Assembly (NCBI RefSeq): GCF_004342225.1
Contig: NZ_SMAR01000003.1
Span: forward strand, 124,001-188,000
From: Martelella mediterranea
Lineage (GTDB): Bacteria; Pseudomonadota; Alphaproteobacteria; Rhizobiales; Rhizobiaceae
Length of the DNA stretch: 64,000 nt
Reading direction: 5' to 3'
Shown: one piece after another, positions 44,994-54,892 of the stretch
Position numbering within the stretch: position 1 is the stretch's first letter
Layout of the letters: every line of letters starts with the position of its first letter
Notes under the pieces: model-generated
What the model was told of the DNA's origin: nothing
What the model saw: only the letters and a program-made list of their open reading frames with translations
Databases searched by the model: none
Translations under genes and position numbers: made by a program

Positions 44994-46394
44994 ATGAAAA
45001 TGCCTCAGACCATCGGGGTCGTTCATTTTGTCGGCATTGGCGGCATCGGGATGAGCGGCATCGCTGAGGTTCTGAAGAATCTCGGATATAAGGTGCAGGG
45101 ATCGGATCAGGCTGAAAGTGCCAATGTTATTCGTCTGCGCGAAAAAGGCATTCAGGTCGCAATTGGCCACAAACCGGAAAACCTGAAGGATGCAGAGGTC
45201 GTTGTCGTGTCGTCTGCTATCCGCCGTGATAATCCGGAACTGATTGCCGCCCGTGAAAAACATCTGCCGGTCGTTCGTCGCGCTGAGATGCTTGCCGAGC
45301 TGATGCGTTTCCGCGATGCGATTGCCATTGGCGGGACGCACGGCAAGACCACAACAACCTCAATGGTTGCTGCTTTGGTGGAGGCCGGTGGCCTTGATCC
45401 GACCGTGATCAATGGCGGCATCATCAATGCCTATGGCACCAATGCCCGCATGGGCGAGGGCGAGTGGATGGTGGTCGAAGCCGACGAGTCGGATGGGACC
45501 TTCCTGAAACTGCCCGCCGAAATTGCTGTTGTTACCAATATAGATCCGGAACATCTTGATCATTATGGGACCTTCGACGGCGTTCGCGCGGCGTTTCGCC
45601 AGTTTGTGGAAAATGTTCCGTTTTACGGCTGTGGCGTTTTGTGCCTCGATCATCCGGAGGTTCAGGCTCTGGTGGGGCAGATCGAGGATCGGCGTGTGGT
45701 TACGTATGGGGAAAACCGTCAGGCTGATGTGCGTTTTTCCAATATTCGCAACGAGGGCGTGAAAACGATCTTCGATGTCGATATCCGCCGCCGCCGTCGC
45801 CCTTCCGTCAAGCTGGAGAACCTCGTTCTACCAATGCCGGGGCGGCATAACGTCTCGAATGCCACTGCAGCGATCGCCGTAGCAGATCGTCTGCATATAT
45901 CTGAGGATGATATTCGCAAGGGACTGGCATCCTTCGGCGGTGTGAAACGGCGCTTCACGCTTGTCGGTGAATGGAATGGCGTTCAGATTATTGACGACTA
46001 CGGTCATCATCCGGTTGAGATCCGCTCCGTTCTCAAAGCAGCGCGTGAAGCTTGCAAGGGCCGGATTATTGCGGTTCATCAGCCGCACCGCTATTCTCGG
46101 CTTGAAAGCCTGTTTGAAGATTTTACCGGCTGCTTTAACGACGCCGATACTGTGTTTATTGCTCCCGTTTATGCCGCAGGTGAGGACCCGCGGCCCGGCT
46201 TTGATGCCGAAGCGCTGGTTTCCGGCATCAAAGCTGCCGGTCATCGCGATACCCACTATCTGCCGGCAGAAGATCAACTGGCAAATCATATTGCCAAATG
46301 CGCCGAACCGGGCGACTTTGTTGTTTTGCTTGGCGCAGGCAGCATCACCGGATGGGCTGCGCGTCTGCCGGGTTCTCTGGCGGACATGACTTAA
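44994..46394 (+). CDS. murC: UDP-N-acetylmuramate:L-alanine ligase MurC (466 aa)
   Basis: MurC adds the first amino acid of the stem peptide. The UDP fold is [20 protein letters not shown] (about residues 9-28), the P-loop is [20 protein letters not shown], and [40 protein letters not shown] and [20 protein letters not shown] are signatures. The length is normal. murB starts 14 nt after the stop with its own AAAGGA site. Confidence 0.97.
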   Translation: MKMPQTIGVVHFVGIGGIGMSGIAEVLKNLGYKVQGSDQAESANVIRLREKGIQVAIGHKPENLKDAEVVVVSSAIRRDNPELIAAREKHLPVVRRAEMLAELMRFRDAIAIGGTHGKTTTTSMVAALVEAGGLDPTVINGGIINAYGTNARMGEGEWMVVEADESDGTFLKLPAEIAVVTNIDPEHLDHYGTFDGVRAAFRQFVENVPFYGCGVLCLDHPEVQALVGQIEDRRVVTYGENRQADVRFSNIRNEGVKTIFDVDIRRRRRPSVKLENLVLPMPGRHNVSNATAAIAVADRLHISEDDIRKGLASFGGVKRRFTLVGEWNGVQIIDDYGHHPVEIRSVLKAAREACKGRIIAVHQPHRYSRLESLFEDFTGCFNDADTVFIAPVYAAGEDPRPGFDAEALVSGIKAAGHRDTHYLPAEDQLANHIAKCAEPGDFVVLLGAGSITGWAARLPGSLADMT

Positions 46395-46408
46395 AGGACG
46401 AGACCGCA

Positions 46409-47377
46409 ATGCTTGACGGCAAAGCGCTTATTGAAAGCCTCGGCGACACCGCCTCTAAACTGCGCGGGCGACTGGTGCCGAACGCAGCAATGGATAAAGT
46501 GACCTGGTTCAGGGCCGGAGGCCCGGCAGAACTTTTATTTCAGCCTCTTGATGAAGATGATCTGAGCCTGTTTCTGAAGGCCCTGCCGGAAAGCGTTCCG
46601 GTCACGGTTGTCGGCGTCGGTTCGAATCTTCTCGTGCGTGATGGTGGTTTGAAAGGTGTCGTGATTCGTCTGTCTGCCAAGGGATTTGGCAAGCAGGAAC
46701 GTGTTGGTGACAATCAGATCCGTGCAGGCGCGATTTCGCCCGATAAACACATTGCCGGTTTTGCCATGGATGAGGGAATCGGCGGTTTTTCATTCCTCTT
46801 CGGGATTCCCGGTTCGCTTGGCGGGGCGCTCAAGATGAATGCCGGTGCCAATGGCGGAGAGACGGCGGCACGCGTCGTGGAAATCTACGGCATGAATCGC
46901 AAGGGCGAGACGGTGACCATTCCCAAAGAGGAAATGCGCTATGCCTATCGCCATTCCGAAGCCCCTGAAGGTGTCATTTTCACAGGTGCACTGCTGGAAG
47001 GTTTTGAAGAGGACCGCGCAGTGATTCGCGAAGAAATGGACGCAGTGCGCGAACACCGCGAGACCGTTCAGCCTGTGCGGGAAAAGACCGGCGGTTCGAC
47101 GTTTAAAAACCCGGAAGGTCATTCCGCCTGGAAGCTGATTGATGAGGCTGGATGCCGCGGGCTTATGATCGGCGGTGCGCAGATGTCGCCAATGCACTGT
47201 AATTTCATGATTAATCTCGGCCATGCCACCCCTTATGATCTCGAGTTTCTGGGCGAGACGGTGCGCGAGCGCGTATACAATCATTCCGGCATACTTCTGC
47301 ACTGGGAAATCAAGAGAATCGGTGCCTTTCTGCCCGAACGCCAGGTTCATGTTTTTGAGCCGCAGGAGCTTGACTGA
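46409..47377 (+). CDS. murB: UDP-N-acetylenolpyruvoylglucosamine reductase MurB (322 aa)
   Basis: MurB is a FAD enzyme that makes UDP-MurNAc. The FAD fold is [20 protein letters not shown] and [40 protein letters not shown] is the flavin/substrate loop. The proton donor Ser is in [20 protein letters not shown], with the catalytic Glu near the end. It lacks the extra C-terminal loop of type I enzymes and fits type II. The start at 46409 has AAAGGACGAG upstream; the open frame extends to 46298 inside murC without support. Confidence 0.95.
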   Translation: MLDGKALIESLGDTASKLRGRLVPNAAMDKVTWFRAGGPAELLFQPLDEDDLSLFLKALPESVPVTVVGVGSNLLVRDGGLKGVVIRLSAKGFGKQERVGDNQIRAGAISPDKHIAGFAMDEGIGGFSFLFGIPGSLGGALKMNAGANGGETAARVVEIYGMNRKGETVTIPKEEMRYAYRHSEAPEGVIFTGALLEGFEEDRAVIREEMDAVREHRETVQPVREKTGGSTFKNPEGHSAWKLIDEAGCRGLMIGGAQMSPMHCNFMINLGHATPYDLEFLGETVRERVYNHSGILLHWEIKRIGAFLPERQVHVFEPQELD

Positions 47378-47475
47378 TAACCCGGTCCATAAAGGCTGAG
47401 AGCAAAATGGCAGCGGTTCTTACCTGACGCGTAGGAGCCGCTGTTTGTCATTTGCCAAACCGATTTTTTCACTGA

Positions 47476-47504
47476 TTAACTAAAGTAAACGCTTCATTAA
47501 CCAT
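47476..47504. promoter_or_regulatory. CtrA-like half sites upstream of ddlB
   Basis: TTAAC at 47476-47480 is followed, after the 7-nt step of a CtrA site, by AAAC in place of TTAAC, and TTAACC stands at 47497-47502. CtrA sites are TTAA-N7-TTAA(C). One half is imperfect, so this is only a candidate. It is about 100 bp before ddlB, the start of the ddlB-ftsQ-ftsA segment. Confidence 0.35.
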
Positions 47505-47597
47505 CCTCGTTCACAAATGGGGATACGAAACGCTTTCCACAAAAAAGCGGTATTCCGATGATTTTACGGCAGAAATGCCGATGAAGCGGGGACGGGC

Positions 47598-48521
47598 ATG
47601 AGTGCCGGACATGTAGCGGTCTTAATGGGCGGATTTTCCTCTGAGCGTCAGGTCAGCCTGGCATCGGGAAAAGCCTGCGCAGATGCGCTGGAAGCTGAAG
47701 GCTTCCGCGTAAGCCGCATTGATGTGACCCGCGATGTTGCCCGCGTTCTGTCAGATCTGAAGCCGGATTTCGCCTTCAATGCGCTGCATGGCCCTTTTGG
47801 TGAAGACGGCACGATCCAGGGTATTCTTGAGTATCTGGAAATTCCCTACACGCATTCAGGTGTTCTTGCCTCAGCACTGGCAATGAACAAGGTTCAGGCC
47901 AAGAATGTCGCGGCAGCCTGTGGCATCCCTGTTGCCGGCGGACGGATGATGAACCGTTTTGATATTGGTATCGAGCATCCGATTGAGCCGCCTTACGTCA
48001 TCAAGCCTGTGAATGAAGGTTCCTCTTTCGGCGTCGTTATCGTTGATGAAAAACAGAGCGAGGCGCCACAGTCCGTCAAGTCGACTGAGTGGCCCTATGG
48101 CGATACCGTTATGATCGAGCAGTTTGTGCGCGGGCGCGAATTTACCTGCGGTGTGATGAACGGTGTCCCTCTGTGTGTCACAGAGATCGTTCCTCAGGGA
48201 TCGCAATTTTACGATTTCGACGCAAAATATCGTCCGGGCGGATCAAAACACATTCTGCCAGCCGAACTTAAACGGAATATTTACCAAAAGATTCAATTAT
48301 TGGCCGTTCAGGCGCATGAGGCAATTGGTTGCCGTGGCGTCAGTCGTTCGGACTTCCGGTTCGACGATACGCGTGGCGAAGATGGAATCATCTGGCTTGA
48401 GGTCAACACTCAGCCTGGCATGACACCCACCTCGCTCGTACCCGAGATGGCAGCCGATGCCGGTTATGATTTTGGCGCTTTTCTCCGTTGGATGGTGGAG
48501 GACGCATCGTGTTTACGTTGA
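47598..48521 (+). CDS. ddlB: D-alanine:D-alanine ligase, DdlB type (307 aa)
   Basis: Ddl joins two D-Ala for use by MurF. It has the ATP-grasp fold: [20 protein letters not shown] (about residues 7-26), [38 protein letters not shown], and [20 protein letters not shown] as the metal-binding end (N-T-x-P-G-M-T). The start ATG at 47598 is preceded by GCGGGGACGGGC. A 220-nt gap upstream suggests its own promoter with CtrA-like half sites. The end overlaps ftsQ by 13 nt. Confidence 0.96.
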   Translation: MSAGHVAVLMGGFSSERQVSLASGKACADALEAEGFRVSRIDVTRDVARVLSDLKPDFAFNALHGPFGEDGTIQGILEYLEIPYTHSGVLASALAMNKVQAKNVAAACGIPVAGGRMMNRFDIGIEHPIEPPYVIKPVNEGSSFGVVIVDEKQSEAPQSVKSTEWPYGDTVMIEQFVRGREFTCGVMNGVPLCVTEIVPQGSQFYDFDAKYRPGGSKHILPAELKRNIYQKIQLLAVQAHEAIGCRGVSRSDFRFDDTRGEDGIIWLEVNTQPGMTPTSLVPEMAADAGYDFGAFLRWMVEDASCLR

Positions 48522-49432
48522 ACGGTAACAGACAGGATAAAGCAGCAGCTGGCGTTTCAGGGTGCTCACGCGGCGGTGTTCTGCCGCGTCCGCTTCGTCG
48601 TGTTGCACGCTTCTCGACCGGTCTGGTGTCGGGGCGTGCGCCAGTCCCCGCCCACACGGGCACAGCGCTGGCTATCGTCTTCTTCGTTGCGGTGGGTGCC
48701 AATGCAATCGCAGTTTCCGGAAAAGGTGAACTGGTGCAGCGGGCAGCCATCGAAGTTTCCGGTTTCTCCATCGAAGATATTCAGATTTCCGGAAATCAGG
48801 AAACCTCGGAAATTGCGGTCCTGCAGGCTCTGGGCCTTGATGACACCATCTCGCTTCAGGGGCTGGACATTCAGGTTGCCCGCGGTCGTCTTTTGAATAT
48901 GCCTTGGGTCGCCGATGCCGAAGTGCGCAAGGTTTACCCTTCAACGCTCAAGATTGCGCTTCAGGAGCGTAAGCCCTATGCGCTCTGGCAGCAGGAAGAT
49001 GGCCGTCTTCTGATGATCGAGCGCGACGGCAATGTGATCGGTCCGATGAGCCAGCCGAAATTCCGCTCCCTTCCGCTGGTACTGGGTGAGGGCGCGAATT
49101 TCGGCGCTGAAAAGCTCGATACGCTTTTGGCCGAATGGCCCGAGCTGGGAGATCGCGTTCGTGCGTTCAAGCGCGTCGATCGCCGTCGCTGGGACCTTTA
49201 TCTCAATAATGGTGTAATCGTGAAACTGCCTGATAGCGATACAGATGCAGCGGTTGCGCGTCTCAAAGGGCTTGAGCAAAGCCGCTCTATTCTGGAACGC
49301 GAAGTTGCAGCCATTGACCTTCGCCTCAATGACCGCGTTGCCGTTCAGCTGACACCCGCGGCCATGGAGCGGCGCGAAGCGGCGACGGAAGCGCTGGAAA
49401 AAACATTCAAGAACAAGGGGAGGCGTCTTTGA
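48509..49432 (+). CDS. ftsQ: Cell division protein FtsQ (307 aa)
   Basis: FtsQ is a bitopic protein that links FtsLB to the divisome. The start is GTG at 48509, with GGAGG (48497-48501) 7 nt upstream; TTG at 48488 is upstream in frame and less likely. An Arg-rich cytoplasmic tail leads to a membrane segment (about residues 52-70, [17 protein letters not shown]). The POTRA domain follows (about 80-150, [20 protein letters not shown]) and then the beta domain ([20 protein letters not shown]). It overlaps ddlB by 13 nt and ftsA by 4 nt (TTGA). Confidence 0.94.
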   Translation: MFTLNGNRQDKAAAGVSGCSRGGVLPRPLRRVARFSTGLVSGRAPVPAHTGTALAIVFFVAVGANAIAVSGKGELVQRAAIEVSGFSIEDIQISGNQETSEIAVLQALGLDDTISLQGLDIQVARGRLLNMPWVADAEVRKVYPSTLKIALQERKPYALWQQEDGRLLMIERDGNVIGPMSQPKFRSLPLVLGEGANFGAEKLDTLLAEWPELGDRVRAFKRVDRRRWDLYLNNGVIVKLPDSDTDAAVARLKGLEQSRSILEREVAAIDLRLNDRVAVQLTPAAMERREAATEALEKTFKNKGRRL

Positions 49433-50760
49433 ACCTGTTTGGCTCTTCCTCGTTCGGCTTTTCCCGTTCGAAACAGCTCTCGGCCAGAAAGACGCATATC
49501 GTCAGTGTTCTGGATATCGGGTCTTCGAAAGTGGTCTGCATGATTGCGCGGCTGACACCGCGTGATGCCAGTCAGATACTGCCGGGACGTACGCATAATA
49601 TTGAGATTATCGGCATCGGACATCAGCGTTCGCAGGGCATCAAGAACGGTGTCATCGTCGATCTGGAGTCTGCCGAGTATGTTGTTCGCCAGGCTGTTGA
49701 TGCCGCGGAGCGCATGGCTGGTCTGACCATCGATAGTCTGATCGTCAATGTTTCGGCGGGTCGCCTGCAAAGCGATACCTACAGCGCTGCGATTGATCTT
49801 GGTGGTCAGGATGTGGATGCAAGCGATCTGCGCCGTGTTCTTTCCGCCGTTTCCCGGCGTTCGGTGAATGAAGAGCGGCAGGTTCTGCACTCTTTGCCCG
49901 CAGGCTTTTCGCTCGATGGTGAACGCGGAATTCGCGACCCGCTCGGCATGTATGGTGAAACACTGGGTGTCGATCTGCATGTGGTCACGGCAGAGCGGCT
50001 GGCACTGCGCAATCTCGAACTTTGCGTGAACCGGGCGCATCTTTCCGTTGAGAAAATGGTCGCGACCCCTTACGCCAGCGGCCTTGCAGCCCTTGTTGAT
50101 GATGAGGTCGAGCTTGGCTGCGCTGCAATCGATATGGGCGCCGGCACGACAACCATCTCCGTTTTTGCTGAAGGCAGGCTGGTGCATACCGATGCCATCA
50201 GCCTTGGCGGTCGCCATGTCACAACCGATCTTGCGCGCGGCCTTTCCACGCGGATGGAAGATGCCGAGCGGCTAAAATGCGTTCACGGCTCGACACTGAC
50301 AACCAGCGTCGATGAACGTGAGATGATCGCGGTTCCCTCGATTGGCGAGGATGATTTCGATCAGCCGCGACAGGTTTCCAAGGCGCTTCTGTCGAAAATT
50401 GTCAGGGCGCGTGTGGAAGAAACGCTCGAACTGATCCGCGACCGGATACAGCTTTCCGGTTTCTCGGGCGTGGTCGGCAAACGTGTGGTTCTGACCGGTG
50501 GCGCAAGCCAGTTGATCGGTCTTTGTGATCTGGCCCGCCGGATTCTGAGCCGCAACGTGCGAATAGGGCGGCCCATGGGTGTGTCCAGACTACCGGCTGC
50601 TGCGAAGGGCCCTGCCTTTTCCACGGCTGCCGGACTGCTGATTTATCCGCAAATCGCGGAATCCGAGACCTATGGCGGAGAGCAGCGGGGCTTTCTGTCA
50701 GCAGCAGGCAATGGCGGGCGCCTGGCACGCGTCGGCCAATGGTTCAAAGAGAGTTTTTAA
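49429..50760 (+). CDS. ftsA: Cell division protein FtsA (443 aa)
   Basis: FtsA is the actin-like protein that ties FtsZ to the membrane. The start is TTG at 49429, with GGGGAGG 5 nt before it, overlapping the ftsQ stop. ATP-site blocks are VLDIGSSKVVCMIARLTP, AIDMGAGTTTISVFAEG (about residues 233-249) and VVLTGGASQLIGLCDLARRI. The 1C domain lies near 105-185. The C-terminal amphipathic helix ends VGQWFKESF, which is the membrane-targeting sequence. Confidence 0.96.
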   Translation: MNLFGSSSFGFSRSKQLSARKTHIVSVLDIGSSKVVCMIARLTPRDASQILPGRTHNIEIIGIGHQRSQGIKNGVIVDLESAEYVVRQAVDAAERMAGLTIDSLIVNVSAGRLQSDTYSAAIDLGGQDVDASDLRRVLSAVSRRSVNEERQVLHSLPAGFSLDGERGIRDPLGMYGETLGVDLHVVTAERLALRNLELCVNRAHLSVEKMVATPYASGLAALVDDEVELGCAAIDMGAGTTTISVFAEGRLVHTDAISLGGRHVTTDLARGLSTRMEDAERLKCVHGSTLTTSVDEREMIAVPSIGEDDFDQPRQVSKALLSKIVRARVEETLELIRDRIQLSGFSGVVGKRVVLTGGASQLIGLCDLARRILSRNVRIGRPMGVSRLPAAAKGPAFSTAAGLLIYPQIAESETYGGEQRGFLSAAGNGGRLARVGQWFKESF

Positions 50761-50818
50761 AGAACACGAGAGATTGGCCGGCTTGGCGGTGCGGCCATAG
50801 CGAGAAGGAACGAACATC

Positions 50819-52456
50819 ATGACAATCACGCTTCAGAAGCCAGATATTACTGAATTGAAGCCGCGCATCACCGTTTTCGGTGTGGGTGGCGGTGGCGGCA
50901 ACGCCGTCAACAACATGATCACTGCGGGCCTGCAGGGCGTCGACTTCGTCGTCGCAAATACGGATGCCCAGGCGCTGACCATGACGAAGGCAGAGCGCGT
51001 TATCCAGCTTGGCGTTGGCGTAACCGAAGGCCTGGGTGCCGGTTCGCAGCCAGAAGTTGGCCGTGCGGCAGCCGAAGAATGCATCGATGAAATCATCGAT
51101 CATCTCAACTCAACGCATATGTGCTTTGTGACTGCCGGCATGGGCGGTGGAACAGGCACAGGTGCTGCACCGATCGTTGCTCAGGCTGCCCGCAACAAAG
51201 GTATTCTGACGGTTGGTGTTGTCACCAAGCCGTTCCAGTTCGAAGGCGCCCGTCGTATGCGTCTTGCTGATGCCGGTATCGAAGAACTTCAGAAATCCGT
51301 CGATACGCTGATCGTCATCCCGAACCAGAACCTGTTCCGTATTGCCAATGACAAGACGACCTTCGCGGACGCCTTCGCTATGGCCGACCAGGTTCTTTAC
51401 TCCGGTGTTGCCTGCATCACCGACCTGATGGTCAAGGAAGGTCTCATCAACCTCGATTTCGCCGACGTTCGCTCGGTCATGCGTGAGATGGGCCGTGCAA
51501 TGATGGGCACAGGCGAAGCTTCCGGTGAAGGCCGCGCAATGCAGGCAGCAGAAGCTGCAATCGCGAACCCGCTGCTCGACGAAACCTCAATGCGCGGTGC
51601 GCAGGGACTCCTGATCTCGATCACCGGTGGCCGTGACCTCACCCTCTTCGAGGTTGATGAAGCAGCAACCCGTATTCGTGAAGAAGTCGACCCGGATGCC
51701 AACATCATTCTCGGTGCAACATTCGATGAAGATCTCGAAGGTATTATCCGCGTATCTGTTGTTGCTACGGGCATTGACCGTAACGCCGTTGAAGCCGGTG
51801 CTCCGGCTGACGATAATCAGCGCGACAGCCGCCCGGAAATCCGCTCTACCGAGGGGAAAGTTTCCGGAACCACCGCTCAGGCTCAGCCCAAGATGGACCC
51901 GATCGCCGACACGATCCGCTCCGCAGAAGCTGAGATGGAACGCGAGCTGCAGATGGCAATGAACCGCGAACCCCAGAAGCAGCAGCCCCAGAAGACGCAG
52001 CCTCAGCCGCGTGCAGAAGCCACACCGGTTCAGCCGAAGAGCCGCCTGTTCACAAATGATGCACAGCAGGCACCGGCTCAGCCGCGTCCTCAGCCTCAGC
52101 AGGCCGCTGCACCGCGTGCTCCGGAAGCTCAGCCTCAGCAGCCGCAGCCTCAGCAGCCACGTCGCATGCCGGAGGTGTCTGAATTTCCTTCGATGGTTCA
52201 GCCGGAAATGAACGCCGAACGTCGCATGGAACAGGAAGAGCGTGGCCCCAAGGCACTGTTCAAACGCCTGAGCCACACACTTGGTCGCGGTGATGAGAGC
52301 TTTGAAGGTGGTCACCGCAACGAACATCCGGCACAGCGTCAGGAACCTCGTCAGCAGGAAAACCCTTATGCACCGCGCCGCAACGAGCAGTCCGCTGCTC
52401 GTCAGGACGATGATCAGTTCGATATTCCCGCCTTCCTCCGCCGCCAGGCGAACTGA
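50819..52456 (+). CDS. ftsZ: Cell division GTPase FtsZ (545 aa)
   Basis: FtsZ forms the division ring. The GTPase domain has [15 protein letters not shown] (about residues 20-34), the G-box GGGTGTG at 109-115, and the T7 loop [20 protein letters not shown]. After the globular core (about residue 320) comes a long linker of about 200 residues rich in Gln, Pro and Ala (about 385-455), then the C-terminal peptide [15 protein letters not shown] that binds FtsA. E. coli FtsZ is 383 aa; the long linker is normal for rhizobia. A terminator follows at 52509. Confidence 0.97.
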   Translation: MTITLQKPDITELKPRITVFGVGGGGGNAVNNMITAGLQGVDFVVANTDAQALTMTKAERVIQLGVGVTEGLGAGSQPEVGRAAAEECIDEIIDHLNSTHMCFVTAGMGGGTGTGAAPIVAQAARNKGILTVGVVTKPFQFEGARRMRLADAGIEELQKSVDTLIVIPNQNLFRIANDKTTFADAFAMADQVLYSGVACITDLMVKEGLINLDFADVRSVMREMGRAMMGTGEASGEGRAMQAAEAAIANPLLDETSMRGAQGLLISITGGRDLTLFEVDEAATRIREEVDPDANIILGATFDEDLEGIIRVSVVATGIDRNAVEAGAPADDNQRDSRPEIRSTEGKVSGTTAQAQPKMDPIADTIRSAEAEMERELQMAMNREPQKQQPQKTQPQPRAEATPVQPKSRLFTNDAQQAPAQPRPQPQQAAAPRAPEAQPQQPQPQQPRRMPEVSEFPSMVQPEMNAERRMEQEERGPKALFKRLSHTLGRGDESFEGGHRNEHPAQRQEPRQQENPYAPRRNEQSAARQDDDQFDIPAFLRRQAN

Positions 52457-52508
52457 TCTGAACCGTTAGGAGACGGTTAACCGTCTTCCGGTTTCCTTCT
52501 CGTGCCAG

Positions 52509-52543
52509 ATACCCCGGTAGCCCAGTGCTTCCGGGGTATTTTT
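52509..52543 (+). terminator. Rho-independent terminator of the dcw cluster (after ftsZ)
   Basis: ATACCCCGG (52509-52517) pairs with CCGGGGTAT (52531-52539) around a 13-nt loop, followed by a run of Ts. It ends the ftsQAZ transcript before lpxC. Confidence 0.88.
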
Positions 52544-52584
52544 CATTTTCGTAACACACCGAAAGAAACAGTGATTTGGATTCA

Positions 52585-52602
52585 GAGGAGGTGATGCGTA
52601 AG
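52585..52602 (+). other. Strong Shine-Dalgarno sequence without a real gene
   Basis: GAGGAGGTGATG (52585-52596) matches the 16S anti-SD over a long stretch. The ATG at 52594 opens only MRK before TAG (52600-52602). It lies in the 283-nt ftsZ-lpxC gap. It may be a leader element or chance. Confidence 0.4.
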
Positions 52603-52739
52603 TAGGATCCAGAGTTAGCGGGAATCAAATCCTGTTTGAGGATGTGCGGTTTTTAAGAAGGCCTCTGTTGAGGCTGACAAAGAGCCGGTTGCAAAGCCTC
52701 TGAAATAAGAAAAATGTGAATTGAGTAAAGGCTTGAACA

Positions 52740-53678
52740 ATGTTGGCTGGATTTTTCGGATTGCAAACAACGATCTCTAGCACCGTGCGTGTTGAGGGTA
52801 TTGGTGTGCATTCGGGGCGCCCGGCTGCAATTACCTTTCAACCTGCCGAGGCCAATACTGGCATCGTTTTCGAGCGCTATCAGGACGGTCAGCGCATCAG
52901 CGCTTATAAGGCGGTCACCGAAAATGTCGGGCCGACAGCACTTTGCACCGTTCTCGGCGACCGGCCCGAAACGTGGGTTGCGACCGTCGAACATGTCATG
53001 GCGGCCCTTTACGCATACGGCATCGATAACGTCGTGATTGCCGTTGAAGGCGGCGAGATGCCCATTATGGATGGCAGCTCTCGTGTGTTTGTAAATGCGC
53101 TTGAAGATGCAGGCATCGTCAAGCTGACCGAAAAACGCGGCTACCTCAGAGTGATGAAGACCGTACGGGTCGAAAGTGGTGCCGGCTGGGCCGAGTTCAG
53201 CCCGTTCGATGGCATGCGTTTCGATGTCGAGATTGATTTTGATACGCCCGTCATCGGCCGCCAGCGCTGGGCCGGTAATATGTCCGGGGAGGTCTTCCGT
53301 GATGAACTGGCCGGCGCACGTACTTTCGGCTTTATGCGTGATGTCGAGCAGGTATGGGCACGTGGTTTTGCACTCGGTTCTTCTCTGGAAAACTCCGTTG
53401 TCATCTCGGATGATGACCGTGTGATCAATCCCGAAGGTTTGCGTTTCAAGGACGAGTTCGCCCGTCATAAAACGCTCGATGCCGTTGGGGATGTCGCGAT
53501 GATGGGCATGCGTTTTGCCGGTTGTTTCCGGTCTTATCGCGGTGGTCATGCGCTGAATGCCAAAGCTGTGCAGGCTCTTTTTGAAACGCCCGGCGCATGT
53601 GTCGTCACAACGCCGCGTGATACAATTTCAGGCTTTAAGCGCCGTGAAGATGCGGTTGCTGCAGAAGCCGTTTCCTGA
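52740..53678 (+). CDS. lpxC: UDP-3-O-acyl-N-acetylglucosamine deacetylase LpxC (312 aa)
   Basis: LpxC is the committed zinc enzyme of lipid A synthesis. Family blocks are RVEGIGVHSGRPAAITFQPA (about residues 17-36), ATVEHVMAALYAYGIDNVVI (Zn His), EMPIMDGSS, GARTFGFMRDVEQVWARGFA, FARHKTLDAVGDVAMMGMRF (Zn His and Asp) and RGGHALNAKAVQAL (catalytic His). The length is normal. It is separated from ftsZ by a terminator and has its own terminator after it, so it is probably a single-gene unit. Confidence 0.96.
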   Translation: MLAGFFGLQTTISSTVRVEGIGVHSGRPAAITFQPAEANTGIVFERYQDGQRISAYKAVTENVGPTALCTVLGDRPETWVATVEHVMAALYAYGIDNVVIAVEGGEMPIMDGSSRVFVNALEDAGIVKLTEKRGYLRVMKTVRVESGAGWAEFSPFDGMRFDVEIDFDTPVIGRQRWAGNMSGEVFRDELAGARTFGFMRDVEQVWARGFALGSSLENSVVISDDDRVINPEGLRFKDEFARHKTLDAVGDVAMMGMRFAGCFRSYRGGHALNAKAVQALFETPGACVVTTPRDTISGFKRREDAVAAEAVS

Positions 53679-53997
53679 CACGTTTTGCTCAGGTATCAAG
53701 TGATTGATGAACCGGTCTTTCTTAGACCGGTTTTTTTATGTATGAGTTGCCTCCGGGTATTCTTATCTTCTCGTGGGAGACATTCGGTAAATCCGGCAAA
53801 GGAGATTGGCAGGCGGTTTAAATCCTGAAAGTGCGATAGCAGGTGTGCGTTGTTCAGGCACACATGATACAGCGCTTCAGTCGAACCGTGGGAGGCGCGT
53901 GTGTGATGGAGCACAGTTTCTCCCGGCTTAACTTTTGGGCTGAAACGATGACGAATTCTTCCGGGAGCAGATCTCGAGCGTAGATAGGACTGAATTT
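53679..53997. other. Intergenic region between lpxC and bamD
   Basis: These 319 nt contain the lpxC terminator (53710-53737) and, after it, the presumed bamD promoter. I see no RNA gene and no supported ORF. Confidence 0.5.
53710..53737 (+). terminator. Rho-independent terminator of lpxC
   Basis: AACCGGTCT (53710-53718) and AGACCGGTT (53724-53732) form a perfect 9-bp stem with a TTCTT loop. Seven Ts follow from 53731. Confidence 0.94.
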
Positions 53998-54858
53998 ATG
54001 GCACGTCTTAAAGGCAATACGTCTCTAGCGTCGTTTCGTGCGGCCGCTCTTCCGTTCGCTCTTATTTTGAGTGCGGGCCTCGTTCTGGGCAGCTGCTCAC
54101 GCGACAAAGACGTTGATATTACAACGCTGAAATATGAGTCCGATCCGCCACAGCAGCTTTATGATGAAGCACTGGCAAACATCAATGCCGGCAAAACCAG
54201 CGAAGCGCTCAGGAAATTCAAGGCTGTCCAGGATCAGAGCCCGCTTTCCGATTACGCGCGCAAGGCACTGGTGATGCAGACTTATATTCAGTACAGCTCA
54301 CGCAAATATGAAGCGGCGGTCACATCCGGTCAGCGATATCTGGACCTCTATCCGAACTCTGAAGATGCTGCTTATGTTCAGTTTCTGGTCGGTCAGTCCT
54401 ACTCGAAGCAGATTGTGAACGTCACGCAGGATCAGAGCTTCGCCGAAAGCACGATTGCGGCAATGCAGACCCTGATCGATAAATATCCCGATTCTGAATA
54501 TGTCCCTCAGGCACGCGCCCAGATCCGCTATGCGCGTGACCAGATTGCCGGAAAAGATATGCAGATCGGTCGGTACTATCTGGAGCGCAAGGATTATCTT
54601 GCGGCCATTTCCCGTTTTGACAGCGTTGTTGATGATTATTCGGATACCAACCAGATTGAGGAAGCGCTTTACCGTCTGGTCGAAGCCTATTACGCAATGG
54701 GTATCGTTTCAGAGGCTCAGAACGCAGCCTGGGTGCTCGGCCGGAACTATCCGGACAGCAAGTGGTATGACCGGGCCTATTCGCTTCTCAACAAGAAGGG
54801 GCTGGAACCGCAGTCGGCCGGGCGCGGCTCTGACGTTTCCAGTGTAACCAACCGCTGA
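53998..54858 (+). CDS. bamD: Outer membrane assembly lipoprotein BamD (286 aa)
   Basis: BamD is the essential lipoprotein of the BAM complex that inserts outer-membrane proteins. The N-terminus is a lipoprotein signal with lipobox LGSC (Cys at about residue 32). Tetratricopeptide repeats fill the rest: PQQLYDEALANINAGKTSEA, LRKFKAVQDQSPLSDYARKA, YPNSEDAAYVQFLVGQSYSK, YYLERKDYLAAISRFDSVVD and the last YPDSKWYDRAYSLL. The length fits the YfiO/BamD family. recN follows after 34 nt. Confidence 0.94.
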   Translation: MARLKGNTSLASFRAAALPFALILSAGLVLGSCSRDKDVDITTLKYESDPPQQLYDEALANINAGKTSEALRKFKAVQDQSPLSDYARKALVMQTYIQYSSRKYEAAVTSGQRYLDLYPNSEDAAYVQFLVGQSYSKQIVNVTQDQSFAESTIAAMQTLIDKYPDSEYVPQARAQIRYARDQIAGKDMQIGRYYLERKDYLAAISRFDSVVDDYSDTNQIEEALYRLVEAYYAMGIVSEAQNAAWVLGRNYPDSKWYDRAYSLLNKKGLEPQSAGRGSDVSSVTNR

Positions 54859-54892
54859 CTATAGCCAACGCATTCGCCAGGGCGCGAAGATC

